Origin: Betaproteobacteria bacterium
GTDB lineage: Bacteria > Pseudomonadota > Gammaproteobacteria > Burkholderiales > Thiobacteraceae
Assembly: GCA_024641855.1 (NCBI GenBank)
Contig: JAHECG010000001.1
Coordinates: 62,001 to 126,000 of the forward strand
Direction: 5' to 3'
Length of the DNA: 64,000 bases
Positions within the stretch are counted from its first letter, which is position 1, and every line of letters starts with the position of its first letter. Positions 55,087 to 63,546 of this stretch are shown here, in pieces. Below the pieces are notes generated by a model, which was given only the letters and a program-made list of their open reading frames with translations, was not told the origin of the DNA and ran no database searches. Made by a program: the position numbers and the translations under genes.

Positions 55087-57222
55087 ATGAACACGACACG
55101 GTATGAAGCGTTTTACCAAGTGCAGGCCAGAAAATGCCTGAAAGCGGCATTTGCAACAGCCGCTATGAGCTTTGTGTTGGGCCTGCTCATGCTAGCGAGC
55201 GCGTTACGAGTACAGGCGGCGCCGCTGGTAGCAGAAGACAGTGCAACCATCCAAAAAAGCGAGGTGCAACAAGGCAGCCTATTACTGAAGACGGAGCGCA
55301 AAGGCGCGTATCTGGCGGCCCCCACACTCGCAACCGATGTGCATATGCAGATCTCCGGCATGGCGGCGCGGGTGCGCGTATCGCAGAAATTTCACAATCC
55401 CTCCAAGCAATGGGTGGAAGGTGTGTATGTTTTTCCCTTGCCGGAAAATGCTGCGGTCGATCACATGACGATGCGCATCGGCGAGCGCGTGATCGAAGGC
55501 CAAGTGCAAGAAAAACAAGCTGCACGCGCCACATACGAGGCCGCGAAAAAAGAGGGCAAACAAACTTCGCTAGTGGAACAAGAGCGCCCGAATATTTTTA
55601 CCACCAGTGTCGCCAACCTCGGCCCGGATCAAGATATCAACATCGAAATCGAATACCAGCAGACCTTGCATTACGATCAAGGCGCGTTTCGTTTGCGCTT
55701 CCCCATGGTCGTTGCACCGCGCTATATCCCCGGTACGCAGGCCGTGGTGGGCACGGCGGGCACCGGGTGGAGTCAAAATACCGATCAGGTACCCGATGCT
55801 GCGCGGATTACTCCGCCGGTAAGGATAGCCGATGGCAGCGTGCAAAACCCCGTGCAGTTGGAAATCGATTTAGATGCGGGCTTTCCGCTGTCACAGCTCA
55901 CCAGTAGCTACCATGCGGTAGAGATTCAAGCCTTGCGCGGTCAGCGTTACCACATTCAATTAAAAGAGGGGGCTGTTGCCGCCAACAAGGATTTTGAATT
56001 GGTCTGGACGCCCAATCCAGGCGCCGCACCACAGGCTGCGTTATTTACCGAACAACGCGATGGCCAAACTTATGCCTTGATGATGATCATGCCACCGCAA
56101 GTTGCAGCATTGGGCAAGCAGCGCTTAGCGCGCGAAACGGTATTCATTATCGACACTTCCGGTTCAATGCAAGGCGAATCACTTAAGCAAGCTAAACAAG
56201 CCTTGTTGATGGCGTTGGATCGGCTGCAATCAGGTGACCGTTTCAACGTCATTCAATTTAATTCCGTGACTGATGAGCTGTTTAAGGAACCCGTGCCGGG
56301 TGATGCTGCGCATGTGGAAAAAGCCAAAGAATATGTGCGCTCCCTGCGTGCGACGGGCGGCACAGAAATGTATCCGGCCTTATCCGCTGCCTTCAAAGGC
56401 GGTACGACGGATGAGCGCGTGCGCCAAGTGATTTTTCTCACCGATGGTTCGGTCGGTAACGAAGATGCATTGTTCAAGCTGATCCATGAGCGTCTCGGTG
56501 ATCGTCGTTTGTTTACGGTCGGCATCGGCAGCGCGCCCAATAGCCATTTCATGAGCAAGGCGGCAGAATTTGGGCGCGGCACCTTTACTTATATCGGCAA
56601 TGTTTCAGAAGTGAGCGAGAAAATGTCGGCACTCTTCAGCAAGCTGGATAGCCCGGTTTTGACGCATATCAAAGTCGAGTTTCCCGCCGATGCGCTGGTG
56701 GAAATGTGGCCGACAAAACTCCCGGATTTATACGCGGGCGAACCGGTGATGTTCACCGCAGCGTTAAAGCATGCCGCGGGTGTCGTCAAAGTGCATGGCA
56801 TGCGTGGTGCAACGCCGTGGGATATGAGCCTGCCGCTCGAAAAGGGTGGCGAACAAGCCGGGGTGCATGTGCTGTGGGCGCGCAGCAAAATTCAAAGCTT
56901 ATTGGATTCTGTGCAGAGCGGGGCAGACCACGAGGTGGTACGCAAGCAAGTGATCGAAGTTGCTTTAGCGCATCATCTGGTGAGCAAACACACTAGCCTG
57001 GTGGCGGTCGATGTCACGCCAGTGCGACCATCGCACGAAGCGCTCGGAGAGAATTTACCGCTAGCAACGAATTTACCGGAAGGCTGGGATCATGAAGCCG
57101 TATTTGGCCGACTTCCAAATACTGCGACGCCTGCGGAATTTCAGTTGCTGTTAGGAGCTGCTGCCTTGCTGTTGGCTGGTGTGATTGGATTCGGCGCACG
57201 GCGGGAAGGGTGCCATGTTTAA
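55087..57222 (+). CDS. Sortase substrate: VIT/vWA protein with LPNTATP sorting signal
   Basis: 711-residue exported protein, the dedicated substrate of the neighbouring sortase. An N-terminal signal anchor (SFVLGLLMLASALRVQAAP) is followed by a VIT domain (MAARVRVSQKFHNPSKQWVE; EVYVFPLPENAAV-like strands) and a von Willebrand A domain with MIDAS FIIDTSGSMQGESL and IFLTDGSVGNED. The C terminus has LPNTATP, a hydrophobic helix (FQLLLGAAALLLAGVIGFGA) and a basic end (RREG), a classic sorting signal. Related to inter-alpha-trypsin-inhibitor-like proteins. A Shine-Dalgarno (CAGGGGG) is present. It overlaps the sortase gene by 8 bp. Confidence 0.93.
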   Translation: MNTTRYEAFYQVQARKCLKAAFATAAMSFVLGLLMLASALRVQAAPLVAEDSATIQKSEVQQGSLLLKTERKGAYLAAPTLATDVHMQISGMAARVRVSQKFHNPSKQWVEGVYVFPLPENAAVDHMTMRIGERVIEGQVQEKQAARATYEAAKKEGKQTSLVEQERPNIFTTSVANLGPDQDINIEIEYQQTLHYDQGAFRLRFPMVVAPRYIPGTQAVVGTAGTGWSQNTDQVPDAARITPPVRIADGSVQNPVQLEIDLDAGFPLSQLTSSYHAVEIQALRGQRYHIQLKEGAVAANKDFELVWTPNPGAAPQAALFTEQRDGQTYALMMIMPPQVAALGKQRLARETVFIIDTSGSMQGESLKQAKQALLMALDRLQSGDRFNVIQFNSVTDELFKEPVPGDAAHVEKAKEYVRSLRATGGTEMYPALSAAFKGGTTDERVRQVIFLTDGSVGNEDALFKLIHERLGDRRLFTVGIGSAPNSHFMSKAAEFGRGTFTYIGNVSEVSEKMSALFSKLDSPVLTHIKVEFPADALVEMWPTKLPDLYAGEPVMFTAALKHAAGVVKVHGMRGATPWDMSLPLEKGGEQAGVHVLWARSKIQSLLDSVQSGADHEVVRKQVIEVALAHHLVSKHTSLVAVDVTPVRPSHEALGENLPLATNLPEGWDHEAVFGRLPNTATPAEFQLLLGAAALLLAGVIGFGARREGCHV

Positions 57223-57808
57223 GCGTCACTTTCTACCGGGCATGATTGCAGTGCTACTCGCATTTGGTGCGTGGAATGTCGGTCACGGTGCTTACATCTA
57301 CGCTAAAGCCGCACTGGCGCAGCATCTGCTGCGCCAAGCTTGGGATGCAACCCGGCAGAGTCAGGCCGTCGTCAAGCCCTGGCCCTGGGCCGACACTTAT
57401 CCCGTGGCGCGTTTGACTGTCTCCAAGCAAGACGTCGATCTCATCGTGCTGGCCGGTGCGAGCGGTCGCACCATGGCCTTCGGCCCCGGTCATGTGGACG
57501 GCACGCCGTTGCCGGGCAGCATGGGCAACAGCGTATTGTCCGCGCACCGCGATACGCATTTTGCGTTTTTGCAACAAGTGCATTTGGGCGATGAATTCAG
57601 CATTGAAACTGCGAATGGAAAAAACACGCGCTATGTGGTGCGCGCGACGCGCATCGTCGACAAAAGCGATATCAGTGTGATGCGCGCAAGCACAACCGAA
57701 CAATTGACGCTCGTGACTTGCTATCCGTTCGATGCAATCCGCCCGGGCGGGCCACTGCGTTATGTGGTGACGGCCTTACCCATAACGACCCCCAACACTT
57801 TGCTTTGA
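57215..57808 (+). CDS. Dedicated proteobacterial sortase
   Basis: Inner-membrane cysteine transpeptidase of 197 aa. An N-terminal anchor (FLPGMIAVLLAFGAWNVGHG) is followed by the sortase barrel. Catalytic His is in SVLSAHRDTHFAFL, Cys in LTLVTCYPFDA and Arg in GGPLRYVVTAL. I start at MFKRHFLPG, which overlaps the substrate gene end by 8 bp. The acceptor to which Gram-negative sortases attach their protein is not known, since there is no thick peptidoglycan wall. Confidence 0.94.
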   Translation: MFKRHFLPGMIAVLLAFGAWNVGHGAYIYAKAALAQHLLRQAWDATRQSQAVVKPWPWADTYPVARLTVSKQDVDLIVLAGASGRTMAFGPGHVDGTPLPGSMGNSVLSAHRDTHFAFLQQVHLGDEFSIETANGKNTRYVVRATRIVDKSDISVMRASTTEQLTLVTCYPFDAIRPGGPLRYVVTALPITTPNTLL

Positions 57809-57827
57809 CGATGCGACTGGAGACGGT

Positions 57828-57992
57828 ATGAAATACATTAAATTGTTGCTGCGGATGGCACTAGGCGGTGCGGTATTAATCGTGACGGCCGTTGTGATCT
57901 TTAGCACCACGCAAGCGGTGCTCGCGCAACCGCTGGAACACGCCACCGTCTATCTTAATTTGTTTAGTGAAACCCATTTGTGCACTGAATGA
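57828..57992 (+). CDS. Small single-span membrane protein after the sortase
   Basis: A 54-codon frame 19 bp after the sortase stop, with GGAG 6 nt before its ATG. It begins MKYIKLLLRMALGGAVLIVT and continues AVVIFSTTQAVLAQPLEHAT, so it has one membrane helix or an uncleaved signal, and about 22 periplasmic residues ending in THLCTE with one Cys. No family recognised. Position and ribosome binding site suggest it belongs to the sortase operon. Confidence 0.55.
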   Translation: MKYIKLLLRMALGGAVLIVTAVVIFSTTQAVLAQPLEHATVYLNLFSETHLCTE

Positions 57993-58012
57993 GCTTACGG
58001 TAAATTGGTCGC

Positions 58013-59005
58013 ATGTCGGTCGAAACTTTTGCCCAGCGTTTGCTCAATCCCTATCGCGGGGTGATGCATACCATTCGTTATGAATCTGCCGAGGCCGTGA
58101 CCTTGGACGGCGTTCATTGGGATATTTACGTCTCCAACGAAGCGTTGTTGGAAGGCTTGGCGGTCAATCGTTGGACGCAAATAACCGATATTCGCTACGG
58201 CAATTGGTCGCAGGAACAAGGGCTGAAGCGTGGCCCGCTTTATCCCTCCGATGATTTCAAGCAGATGGAGGAAATGGGCGCGATGGTGTACGAACACCTC
58301 ACGCGCGTACATCAGAAAGTACCATTCGCGCTGCAAGATCATTTTGAATTATGGTTGCTGGACCATGCACGACAACCGTTGGCTTTGCTCTCCAGCGTGT
58401 TAAAAGAGAGCGCAATTGATCTCGATGAATCCATCGAATGGCGTGCCGGCTACACCGCAGCCGAACTTTTTGGCAGTGCGGCGTTGCAGCAAGTGAGCGA
58501 TACAAATGAATCCGCTGCTGATTACCTGGCGCGATATATCAATGCGCGTGCCGGGGTAATGCCTGTAGCACAATGGTTTGAACGTCACGCGGATGGTAGC
58601 GGCACGGGTCTGACTTGCATCGGGGCGGTCGATGCGCTGGAAGGGCGCAGCTTGCAGGCGCAGGCATTTCCGCAACTGCTGCTTGCAAACACCGGCCACG
58701 ATGCGGCCCATACGAAATTGATTGCGGATTTCCATGCCTGGCAAGCGCCTTGGCTGCTGTCCTTAGCGCAATTGGAGAGTGCCACCCGGCAGCAGCTCGA
58801 ACAACAAGCACGGCAATATGCGCTATCGGTGGAAAAGCACCATCGGCTCTATCCCGAGATCATCGACCATAGCGGCATCAAGGCCGCGCTGGTCGAAGCG
58901 ATGATGCGCCGCAGCCAAGCCAGCGTGGAGCCAAGCAAAGAGTCGACGATGTCGACTTTTTATATCGAGCTGCATCCGAGTCCGGGTGGGGATCGGTCGA
59001 TTTGA
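58013..59005 (+). CDS. Conserved-looking protein of unknown function
   Basis: Unrecognised 330-residue soluble protein. The N terminus (VETFAQRLLNPYRGVMHTIR; VTLDGVHWDIYVSNEALLEG) is beta-rich. The middle has GPLYPSDDFKQMEEMGAMVY and an acidic Trp-containing segment, and the C terminus is helical (QLESATRQQLEQQARQYALS) with HHRLYPEIIDHSGIKAALVE. No signal peptide or catalytic motif is evident. It follows the sortase operon by 20 bp on the same strand and could be its last gene. The Shine-Dalgarno is weak. Confidence 0.8.
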   Translation: MSVETFAQRLLNPYRGVMHTIRYESAEAVTLDGVHWDIYVSNEALLEGLAVNRWTQITDIRYGNWSQEQGLKRGPLYPSDDFKQMEEMGAMVYEHLTRVHQKVPFALQDHFELWLLDHARQPLALLSSVLKESAIDLDESIEWRAGYTAAELFGSAALQQVSDTNESAADYLARYINARAGVMPVAQWFERHADGSGTGLTCIGAVDALEGRSLQAQAFPQLLLANTGHDAAHTKLIADFHAWQAPWLLSLAQLESATRQQLEQQARQYALSVEKHHRLYPEIIDHSGIKAALVEAMMRRSQASVEPSKESTMSTFYIELHPSPGGDRSI

Positions 59006-59223
59006 GTACGTGTAGAGTTGCTGAGGATTTTAGTGATCAAACGGGCGGGATACGGCCAGAAGCAGAAGTTCACTAATGACTGCTGCAGGGCAATTAAATA
59101 TATGGAGGAAATCTCGGTTTGCGCCCCTTCCGAGAATGAATGGGCAGTGGGGCATATGAATTGGCCTGGAGTAAACACGGCTAGGCGTCCACCAAAGCGT
59201 GGGAAGTCCACGGAAGGTGTTAA
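59006..59223. other. Gap between convergent genes without clear features
   Basis: Lies between the stop of the unknown 330-residue gene and the stop of the exported thioredoxin-fold gene. A plus-strand frame crosses it into the opposite gene but lacks protein-like composition. No strong hairpin terminator was identified. Confidence 0.4.
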
Positions 59224-61131
59224 TTATCTACGAAAGCGGGTGAAGTCCACATATTTGTTCGCTTGCGTTGATACATCCTTGGATTCGAAGATCGGTGTTG
59301 AGCAGGCGTTTGGCGTGCATACAAACATCACCGGACGCCCCAAGTTTGGATAACGGCCAGGTTGCTCGAAGTGCAATATTTTGCGCGGCTCGTAATAGTT
59401 CCGTCCAGTGTCGAACAAGACTTTGGCCTGTGCTTGGCTAGCATCTCCGACCACGGTGAATTCAACATACGATGCAGTAATCGTCTCTAAAGCCACCGCT
59501 AGATCGCCAATACTGCGCCCTTCCCGCGCCACCATGCTCGGCACACTGACCGCTCGAATCGCACGTTCCGCTGCTGCGGCATAGTCCTTGTTTTTGGTGT
59601 ATTGCGCGAGCTGGAACAGAAAGCGTGCCGCCACGCCATTTTCTTGCAGGGGTTTGCGCCGAGGCGCTAATCCTTCAGTGCCATCCGCGCTGGCGGCATA
59701 GAATCCGCCAATTTTCGCATCTTCCAAGGTTGCTCGCATGCCATCCGCGAGACGTTGAGACGCCTTGAGCCATTCTGCATCACCGCTGACGCGATACAAG
59801 GCTAACAATGCAACGCCAAATTGCGCTTGTGTGCGCAGAAATGGTTTTGCTTCCGTGGTTTTTAGATGGATCCGTTCATCCCGGTTCAGCAGCTGCGTAT
59901 CTTTACCTTGCAACATCCACCCGTCAGCTTGTTGTCGTTGTTTGATGAGTGCGCGCGCCGTGGTTTGGGCAATGCGCAAAAATTTCTCATCGCCAGTTGC
60001 TTCATACAACTGCGCATAACCGACAATGACCCGTGCATTGAGATCTGTATAAACCGCATGGTCGATCGGCGGAATGCCGTATTGACGCCGCTTAGCATCC
60101 GTATCCAATTTAAAGTAACGCTGTAACGACCAGCCTTTCGGCAACTTCGGCGGATCGTCTTGTTGGCTGGTAAAGAAAGTACCATCGTCAGCCATCATCC
60201 AATTTCTTAAATAACGTTCGACGTCCTTGGCTGCCGTTAGAAAGCGCTTGTCCTGTGACAGGTGATAGGCGTAAGCAAATGTTTCCAAAGCCGCAGCTTC
60301 GGAACCAGTTCTTTTTTCCAGGATGGGTGTTGCCCAGCCGTCGATACCGGCCGGAAAGAAGCCGCCCCATACCGGATCGATGCGTACCAACATTCCCAAT
60401 GCAGTTTTGAGTATGCGCACCCTAGATTTACGATCGCCCTCGGCCTGCGCCCTTATGAATAATTGCACCATGCGGCCAGAACCGTCGATTTCCTTCAATT
60501 CATCGCCCCATCCCCCATGTGCATCGTCGAAGTCGTCATCTAATACTTTGCGAACACGGTCACGTATTTTGGTGAGCTCCGTCACTTCAGGTTTAGGCGG
60601 CGCTGCGTAAGGGGCAAGTGCATCCGGTTTTAGCACACCCTTTGCATGTTGCCTGATAAGTTCATTCAGTATCGGAATGAAGTCCGGTGGCCGACGATTT
60701 CCACTCAAGGCCAAAACCTGTGTCGCGTTCGGCGCCATGAATATCGTGGCCGGCCACGCCCAATCGGAATAACGCTCGCCGATATCGGGACGATCGTCCG
60801 AATCCACTTGCACAGGAACAAAATTCTGCATTATTAGACGCGCCACTTTTGGATCGCGGTAGGTATATTCCTCCATCCAACGACAAGCGAAACAAACTTC
60901 TATACCGACGTTGATCAACAACATTTTGTTCTCACGCTTGGCGCGCTCGAAAGCTTCCGGCGACCACTTATTCCAAATGATCGCTTCCCCAGCCGGTGGG
61001 GGCGTTTTAATCGTCTCCGTCCCAGCAAACGCGCTCCGCGCACCTGCTAACAGCAATCCCATTAACATAAATTTCGCAATGGCACCTTGCCACATTACCA
61101 ATCCGTGAACAGCCTTGTTCTTCGTTAGCAT
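59224..61131 (-). CDS. Exported thioredoxin-fold (DUF255-like) protein with toroid domain
   Basis: 635-residue secreted protein. A signal peptide (FMLMGLLLAGARSAFAG) is followed by a thioredoxin-like domain (SPEAFERAKRENKMLLINVG) with redox motif VCFACRWMEEYTY (CFAC) and the cis-Pro region WAWPATIFMAP. A long alpha/alpha-barrel-like part follows (FAYAYHLSQDKRFLTAAKDV; LLALYRVSGDAEWLKASQRL), the layout of YyaL/SPATA20-type DUF255 proteins, but this one is exported. I start at MLTKNKAVHG, preceded by AGGAAA. A disulfide or heme-thiol role is possible; substrate unknown. Confidence 0.85.
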   Translation of the reverse strand: MLTKNKAVHGLVMWQGAIAKFMLMGLLLAGARSAFAGTETIKTPPPAGEAIIWNKWSPEAFERAKRENKMLLINVGIEVCFACRWMEEYTYRDPKVARLIMQNFVPVQVDSDDRPDIGERYSDWAWPATIFMAPNATQVLALSGNRRPPDFIPILNELIRQHAKGVLKPDALAPYAAPPKPEVTELTKIRDRVRKVLDDDFDDAHGGWGDELKEIDGSGRMVQLFIRAQAEGDRKSRVRILKTALGMLVRIDPVWGGFFPAGIDGWATPILEKRTGSEAAALETFAYAYHLSQDKRFLTAAKDVERYLRNWMMADDGTFFTSQQDDPPKLPKGWSLQRYFKLDTDAKRRQYGIPPIDHAVYTDLNARVIVGYAQLYEATGDEKFLRIAQTTARALIKQRQQADGWMLQGKDTQLLNRDERIHLKTTEAKPFLRTQAQFGVALLALYRVSGDAEWLKASQRLADGMRATLEDAKIGGFYAASADGTEGLAPRRKPLQENGVAARFLFQLAQYTKNKDYAAAAERAIRAVSVPSMVAREGRSIGDLAVALETITASYVEFTVVGDASQAQAKVLFDTGRNYYEPRKILHFEQPGRYPNLGRPVMFVCTPNACSTPIFESKDVSTQANKYVDFTRFRR

Positions 61132-61460
61132 TGTGATTTTCCTGTTAGTTTTAAATCGAATTCCGTTAACCGACTCAGCCTGCAACCGTGGTAGCAGCAA
61201 AAAATTCTGGGCTAACTACTTAACGAACCCAATAAAAATGCATATTGGTCACGCCATGACGCAACTACAGCCCTGACGATGAATTGGGCGGCCACAAATG
61301 AGTAATAAGCTGGATATTCTCTGCGCTCACTCTGATAGGCTTATTTTGTTGCGGGACGTACGATGCCAAGCCATCAGTTTTCTCGCGGCATGATTGTATG
61401 GCCGCTCCAAGCGCGAGGAAATTTCGGGCAGCTGCTTTCACCTGCACAAATATTCCATGC
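61132..61460. other. 329-bp stretch without a convincing gene
   Basis: Only weak open frames are visible. A 61-codon minus-strand reading ending near 61265 (VKAAARNFLALGAAIQSCRE) has no recognisable domain or ribosome binding site. No terminator with a clear T-run was seen. Confidence 0.4.
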
Positions 61461-61979
61461 CTAACATTTAGGCAGACGGTCGGCAATGCGCGTGAGACCC
61501 GCCTGGGCACAGACTTCATCTTTCTCACCGCCCGGTGCTCCACCGACTCCAATCGCGGCGACAACTTCACCATGCGCACGGACGGCAACAGCACCGGGCA
61601 GCAAAATGATATTCGGCAGGCTGGCCAGTGCCGGGGCAGCGGGGTTCTTGGCAAGCCTTTCCACAAACTGGCCGTTGGTATCGTATTTGAATATTGGCGC
61701 CATGGTGATGACAGTATAGGCTTTGCGGAAGCTACTATCCTTAGTGTGAATGGTACTTTGATCGCCCTTGGCTTGCAGCTTAACCACGCCGGAACTGTCG
61801 ACGACAGAAACTGAAACGCGATAGCCCGATGCCTCGCAGGTTCTGAATGCCTCGCTCGCCGCTTCCATGGCGAGGTTGAGTGGCAACGAATAGCCTGATG
61901 CACCAACTTGCGCGCAGGCGCAATGTGTTGTTACCAGAAACAAGATGCCGATGGACGTTAGCTTGAGTGTGGATTGCAT
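61461..61979 (-). CDS. GlcG/HbpS family protein, exported
   Basis: 172-residue protein with a signal peptide (SIGILFLVTTHCACAQ) and a GlcG/HbpS domain (LPLNLAMEAASEAFRTCEAS; SVSVVDSSGVVKLQAKGDQS; GEVVAAIGVGGAPGGEKDE). Relatives bind heme or cobalamin, or act as extracellular sensors. Two cysteines lie at the end (EVCAQAG, PKC). The ATG at 61979 follows GGAG. It is 15 bp after the DPDNG-motif gene. Confidence 0.88.
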   Translation of the reverse strand: MQSTLKLTSIGILFLVTTHCACAQVGASGYSLPLNLAMEAASEAFRTCEASGYRVSVSVVDSSGVVKLQAKGDQSTIHTKDSSFRKAYTVITMAPIFKYDTNGQFVERLAKNPAAPALASLPNIILLPGAVAVRAHGEVVAAIGVGGAPGGEKDEVCAQAGLTRIADRLPKC

Positions 61980-61994
61980 AGTTTTCTCCATTGA

Positions 61995-62657
61995 TTAAGT
62001 CAAAATTTGAACAGGCCGACATTTTGCGTAGTCGGCATTGATTTTGTTGACACGGTTTATCGTTTTGGCATTGGTCGACAAGCAGACAAACATGAGTGCT
62101 TGCCAGTAAATGGCGGTGGAGTAGCCACTCAACAACCGTTCGCGTATACGAGAAAAATCGTGCGGAAATTTCTTGCGCCGATGGTGCTGGAATACCGTAA
62201 TCACGTTATTGGCAGGGATGCGTTTCATGAGAGCATCGAGCGCCACGTAGCGTACATGGTGGTTGGAAGAACTGCGTTCCGGTTCGAATCCATTATCCGG
62301 ATCGAGAAAAATAACCTGCCTTGTGCTTACTTCCAGTCCTGAGAAAAAATTGCTGCCGTCGTCGCTCACCGAGCTTGCTTGGGATTCATGAAAGCTGACC
62401 TCATAACTTGCGCCACAGTCAGTCGGCATGTGGTACAGCAAATCCGGATCCCTGCTTGAACGCAAGTCGGCACATAGGCTAATGATCTCCTGCCTCGCGG
62501 GAAAAAGAATGGCAGCAGTCCTTCCATGTTTGCCATGGTCATCCGGTGTCATCATCCAGGCGATCTGGAGTTTATTGTATCCAAGTGCCTGCAAAAGAAA
62601 GTTGTGATAATCCCACTTGAAACTGTCCTTAGAATCACCAAGGTATTGGCGCTTCAT
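61995..62657 (-). CDS. DPDNG-motif protein of unknown function
   Basis: 220-residue soluble protein starting MKRQYLGDSKDSFKWDYHNF, with IAWMMTPDDHGKHGRTAAIL, the motif VIFLDPDNGFEPERSSSNHH and VITVFQHHRRKKFPHDFSRI. I recall similar uncharacterised bacterial proteins with YLGDS...K(W/Y)D at the start and DPDNG in the middle, but no named function; the motif order could fit a Rossmann-type methyltransferase-like fold. Start chosen at the ATG after AGGAGATAAAAA; the open frame to 62771 reads through azoreductase debris. Confidence 0.72.
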   Translation of the reverse strand: MKRQYLGDSKDSFKWDYHNFLLQALGYNKLQIAWMMTPDDHGKHGRTAAILFPARQEIISLCADLRSSRDPDLLYHMPTDCGASYEVSFHESQASSVSDDGSNFFSGLEVSTRQVIFLDPDNGFEPERSSSNHHVRYVALDALMKRIPANNVITVFQHHRRKKFPHDFSRIRERLLSGYSTAIYWQALMFVCLSTNAKTINRVNKINADYAKCRPVQILT

Positions 62658-62712
62658 ATTTTTTATCTCCTGCGTTGGAAATGATGAATTGACGACTGCT
62701 CTGTAAGAAACC

Positions 62713-62896
62713 TCATATTCGACTCTGGCCAGCGAGCACCGCCTTTTCTTGTGCCTGGTCAGCCCTGCCACAAGTCAATCTCGTCGAACTGCGCTCCGGG
62801 ATTTTTCGTGCGATAGGTACCGAAGACAGACTCGGCAACACGCGCTGATGTTGATCGCTCGCCACGAGGCGAGCCTTTGACGAATAACAATTTCAT
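62713..62896 (-). pseudogene. Decayed FMN-dependent NADH azoreductase (azoR) fragment
   Basis: A strong Shine-Dalgarno (AGGAGG) and ATG begin MKLLFVKGSPRGERSTSARV, then AESVFGTYRTKNPGAQFDEI and DLWQG, clearly the N terminus of AzoR-type flavodoxin-fold enzymes. The frame stops after 45 codons. A second short stretch in another frame (ADQAQEKAVLAGQSRI) looks like the next part of the same family, which implies a deletion and frameshift; the remaining roughly 130 residues are missing. The leader signals could still drive translation of a 45-residue peptide. Confidence 0.7.
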
Positions 62897-62962
62897 ATTG
62901 GGCCTCCTTCTTGGATGCTGGCTACCCCTGCGAGGGGTAGCCAGGCATTACGTATTCGACGT

Positions 62963-63439
62963 TTAGTGATTTGTCTGCAGATAGTCGAAATGCGCTCCCT
63001 GATAAATGAAGAAGGTGCACTCGTTAGTTGAAATGCATTTGGTGATGTGCGGTTGCTGGCCGACCTGGAACCAGTATGAACCTGGTGGAAGTGGAACTTC
63101 CTTTCCATTTACTGCCATATTGACTGCAACCCCCGTAATGACGACACCGAAATAGTCGCTTGTATGGGTATGGAGTGAGCTGACGTAACCGGCCGGCATT
63201 TTAACGAATGTCCCATGTTCGCCTTTTGATGGGTTCCCATAAGCGGGGGCAATTTGCAAGGCACCTTTGCCATTCGGTGCGGGAATCCCCGAAGGAAGCC
63301 ACTGTAGTTCGGTCACTGGCAAATTGATATCTGACTTGGATGTAATGGGTGGTGTTTTCATTTCGTCCGCGCAGGCAACACCAGCGAATACAAGCATGGA
63401 AAGAGCAATTGCGAAATTTGTAATACGAATCGAGTTCAT
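62963..63439 (-). CDS. Exported cupin protein (DUF4437-like)
   Basis: 158-residue secreted protein with a signal peptide (IALSMLVFAGVACA) and a cupin barrel. The metal-type motif SSLHTHTSDYFGVVITGVAV is followed by VPLPPGSYWFQVGQQPHITK and ends NECTFFIYQGAHFDYLQ. Function unknown; relatives are small periplasmic cupins. I start at MNSIRITNF (63439); the frame extends 16 residues upstream without support. It lies 66 bp upstream of the azoR fragment. Confidence 0.82.
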   Translation of the reverse strand: MNSIRITNFAIALSMLVFAGVACADEMKTPPITSKSDINLPVTELQWLPSGIPAPNGKGALQIAPAYGNPSKGEHGTFVKMPAGYVSSLHTHTSDYFGVVITGVAVNMAVNGKEVPLPPGSYWFQVGQQPHITKCISTNECTFFIYQGAHFDYLQTNH

Positions 63440-63546
63440 TTTTTTCTTTCTATTTAGTAGTTGGACAACCTTGTGTATGGCAAGCATTCACAAGGCTTAT
63501 GAAAGTGACTAGTCGTCTCTATGGCCAAGGGAGAAAAATAACCCCC

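Noticed and set aside
59018-59353. 111-codon plus-strand frame
   Set aside because: Overlaps the 3' end of the exported thioredoxin-fold gene and has no recognisable domain, signal or conserved pattern.
61265-61906. 213-codon minus-strand frame overlapping the GlcG-like gene
   Set aside because: Most of it is the out-of-frame shadow of the GlcG/HbpS gene; its composition (Arg/Pro/Ser-rich) is not protein-like and no domain is seen.
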